Assembly (NCBI GenBank): GCA_964632355.1
Contig: CAZWBW010000064.1
Coordinates: 1 to 17,150 of the forward strand
Source: JALOAP01 sp964632355
Lineage (GTDB): Bacteria; Chloroflexota; Dehalococcoidia; Tepidiformales; Tepidiformaceae
Direction of reading: 5' to 3'
DNA length: 17,150 nt
Of the stretch, positions 15,313 to 17,150 are shown one piece after another; position 1 is the first letter of the stretch; every line of letters starts with the position of its first letter. The notes beneath the pieces are model-generated. The model was not told where the DNA came from. It did not search any database and saw nothing but the letters and a program-made list of their open reading frames with translations. A program made the translations under genes and the position numbers.

Positions 15313-17150
15313 TTAGCGGCGGCGCCGGCGGCTGCGGTCGCGGCCACCCGCCTGGCTGCGCCCGTAGCGGAGCGGTCCGCCACGGCCAGCCACAGCGGCG
15401 AACGCCTTGAGTTCCTCTTCGTCGCTGCCGACGAGTTCGCGCCGGAGTTCGACGATTTGGTCGCGGAGCGCCGCTGCCTTCTCGAACTCGAGGTTCTTCG
15501 CCGCGGCCTTCATCTGCGACTCGAGCTCCTTGACCATGCGGAGGATCTCGTCCTTCGGCAGGTCCTTCGTATCGCTGTACTTCGCCTCTTCCTCAGCGAC
15601 CTGCCGGACGTGGTCGGTGATGTCCTTGATGGCCTTGAGGATGCCCTTCGCCTCGATGCCGTGCTCGCGGTTGTACTGCTCCTGGATAGCGCGGCGGCGG
15701 TAGGTCTCGTCGATGGCGTTCTGCATGCTCTGGGTGATGGTGTCCGCGTACATGACGCGGCCTTCGACGTGGCGCGCCGCACGCCCGATGGTCTGGATGA
15801 GCGACCGGTTCGAGCGCAGGAACCCTTCCTTGTCGGCGTCGAGGATGCAGACAAGGGAGACCTCGGGCAGGTCGAGGCCCTCGCGAAGCAGGTTGATGCC
15901 GACCACCACGTCGTACACACCCAGCCGCAGGTCGCGCAGGATCTCGACGCGGTCGAGCGTCTCCACCTCGGAGTGGAGGTAGTGGGTCTTGATGCCCATC
16001 TCCGTGAGGTAGTCGGAGAGGTCCTCGGCCATCTTCTTGGTCAGCGTCGTGACCAGGACGCGCTGGCCCTTGTCGACCGTGAGCCGAATCTCCTCCATGA
16101 GGTCGTCGACCTGGTTCTTCGTCGGCCGGACGATGATCTCGGGGTCGAGGATGCCAGTCGGACGAATGACCTGTTCGACGACCTGGGTCGAACGCTGGAG
16201 CTCGTAATCACCCGGCGTGGCGCTCACGAAAATGCACTGGTTGATGTGCTGGTCGAACTCTTCGAAGGTGAGCGGCCGGTTGTCCAGGGCACTGGGCAGA
16301 CGGAACCCGAATTCGACGAGCGTCTCCTTCCGCGAGCGGTCACCGAAGTACTGGCCCTGCACCTGTGGCAGCGTGATGTGGGATTCGTCGACGACGAGCA
16401 GCCAGTCGTCGGGGAAGTAGTCGAGCAAACACCAGGGCGTCTCGCCGGCCGCGCGAAGCTGCAGGTGGCGCGAGTAGTTCTCGATGCCCGGGCAGTAGCC
16501 CGTTTCGCGCAGCGACTCGATGTCGTAGTGGGTTCGCTCTTCGAGCCGTGCCGCCTCGAGAATCTTGCCCTGCCCGCGCAGGAACTCGAGTTGCTCTTCG
16601 AGTTCGGCTTCGATTCGCCGGATGGCCTCTTCGAGGCGGTCCTTCGTGGTCACGAAGTGCTTCGCCGGGAAGATGTCGATGCTGTCCCGTTCGGCGACGA
16701 TTTCACCGGTCAGCGGGTCGAATTCGACGATGCGCTCGACTTCGTCGCCCCAGAAGTCGATGCGCACGGCCAGTTCTTCGTAGCTTGGCAGGATGGTCAG
16801 CGAGTCGCCGCGGAGGCGGAACTTCCCGCGCACCACGTTCGTGTCATTCCGCTCGTATTGCATGCTGACCATGCGGCGGATGGCATCGCCGCGATCGAAC
16901 CGCTCACCCTTCCGGAACGAGAGCACAAACTCCTGGTACTGCTCGGGTTCGCCGAGACCGTAGATGCAGCTCACGCTCGCGACGATGATGACGTCGCGCC
17001 GGGTAAACAGCGCGCGCGTGGCGGCGTGGCGCAGCTTGTCGATCTCGTCGTTGATGTCCGCGTCTTTGGCGATGTAGGTATCGGTCCGCGGGATGTAGGC
17101 CTCGGGCTGGTAGTAGTCGTAGTACGAGACGAAGTACTCGACGGCGTTGT
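15313..17150 (-). CDS. uvrB: UvrABC excinuclease subunit B, 5' end beyond window
   Basis: About 611 codons of UvrB are present, open to the right edge. The N-terminal part of roughly 80-90 residues, with the Walker A motif, lies outside. Visible landmarks are the damage-probing beta-hairpin region S-Y-Y-D-Y-Y-Q-P-E-A-Y-I-P (first 20 codons), D-E-S-H-I-T-L-P-Q-V (motif II-like), F-V-S-A-T-P, R-E-G-L-D-L-P-E-V (motif V), Q-T-I-G-R-A-A-R-H (motif VI) and a C-terminal UVR domain (E-L-E-S-Q-M-K to L-R-D-Q-I). UvrB is a helicase-fold ATPase that receives damaged DNA from UvrA, verifies the lesion and recruits UvrC through the UVR domain. After that domain there is an unusual Gly/Arg-rich basic tail ending in a run of arginines, possibly for DNA binding. 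A GTG at 16974 is internal, not a start. No terminator is seen in the six-base gap to the convergent hydrolase gene. Confidence 0.97.
   Translation of the reverse strand, partial: NAVEYFVSYYDYYQPEAYIPRTDTYIAKDADINDEIDKLRHAATRALFTRRDVIIVASVSCIYGLGEPEQYQEFVLSFRKGERFDRGDAIRRMVSMQYERNDTNVVRGKFRLRGDSLTILPSYEELAVRIDFWGDEVERIVEFDPLTGEIVAERDSIDIFPAKHFVTTKDRLEEAIRRIEAELEEQLEFLRGQGKILEAARLEERTHYDIESLRETGYCPGIENYSRHLQLRAAGETPWCLLDYFPDDWLLVVDESHITLPQVQGQYFGDRSRKETLVEFGFRLPSALDNRPLTFEEFDQHINQCIFVSATPGDYELQRSTQVVEQVIRPTGILDPEIIVRPTKNQVDDLMEEIRLTVDKGQRVLVTTLTKKMAEDLSDYLTEMGIKTHYLHSEVETLDRVEILRDLRLGVYDVVVGINLLREGLDLPEVSLVCILDADKEGFLRSNRSLIQTIGRAARHVEGRVMYADTITQSMQNAIDETYRRRAIQEQYNREHGIEAKGILKAIKDITDHVRQVAEEEAKYSDTKDLPKDEILRMVKELESQMKAAAKNLEFEKAAALRDQIVELRRELVGSDEEELKAFAAVAGRGGPLRYGRSQAGGRDRSRRRRR

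Noticed and set aside
15313..16974. UvrB starting at GTG 16974
   Set aside because: The frame continues upstream with the highly conserved Y-Y-D-Y-Y-Q-P-E-A-Y-I-P hairpin region to the window edge, so this GTG is internal.

Overview
The window is GC-rich and gene-dense, with SD-led starts mixed with apparently leaderless ones and no RNA gene, transposon or CRISPR array. Its core is a complete-looking nitrous oxide reductase (nos) operon of a bacterium outside the Proteobacteria. The clade II-like NosZ, the missing NosR and the fused NosD point to Chloroflexota or a similar lineage. That placement is inferred from protein flavour alone and is held at modest confidence.

Layout: (1) 1-7648, minus strand, is one tightly packed transcription unit. 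In order of transcription it holds a lipoprotein cupredoxin, nosZ, nosL, nosD fused to an N-terminal multi-pass membrane domain, nosF, nosY, and a multi-pass NnrS-like membrane protein cut by the left edge. (2) 7649-7854 is a divergent control region with a CRP-type site and several inverted repeats. (3) 7855-9885, plus strand, holds a Crp/Fnr-family regulator, a PP2C-type protein phosphatase and a small conserved protein of unknown function. (4) 9907-12087, minus, is a formate-dehydrogenase-like molybdopterin oxidoreductase. (5) 12280-13128, plus, is a TesB-type acyl-CoA thioesterase whose 3' end overlaps, antiparallel, a GT4 glycosyltransferase (13052-14305, minus). (6) 14512-15306, plus, is an alpha/beta hydrolase, and 15313-17150, minus, is uvrB lacking its 5' end.

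How the genes work together: NosZ reduces N2O to N2 outside the cytoplasmic membrane, receiving electrons at CuA and using the CuZ cluster. NosL is the copper chaperone, and NosD with the NosF/NosY ABC transporter is needed to mature CuZ. The membrane-anchored cupredoxin that opens the operon is a good candidate for the electron donor, because no NosR, NosB or cytochrome c is seen here. The divergent Crp/Fnr protein probably controls the operon: its recognition helix fits the TGTGA half-site found between the genes. The right half of the window is ordinary housekeeping and metabolism with no visible link to nos.

No gene-free stretch exceeds 300 bases. The longest gaps are 7649-7854, 14306-14511 and 12088-12279; each is described below. 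All protein identities come from motif reading by eye, without database searches.
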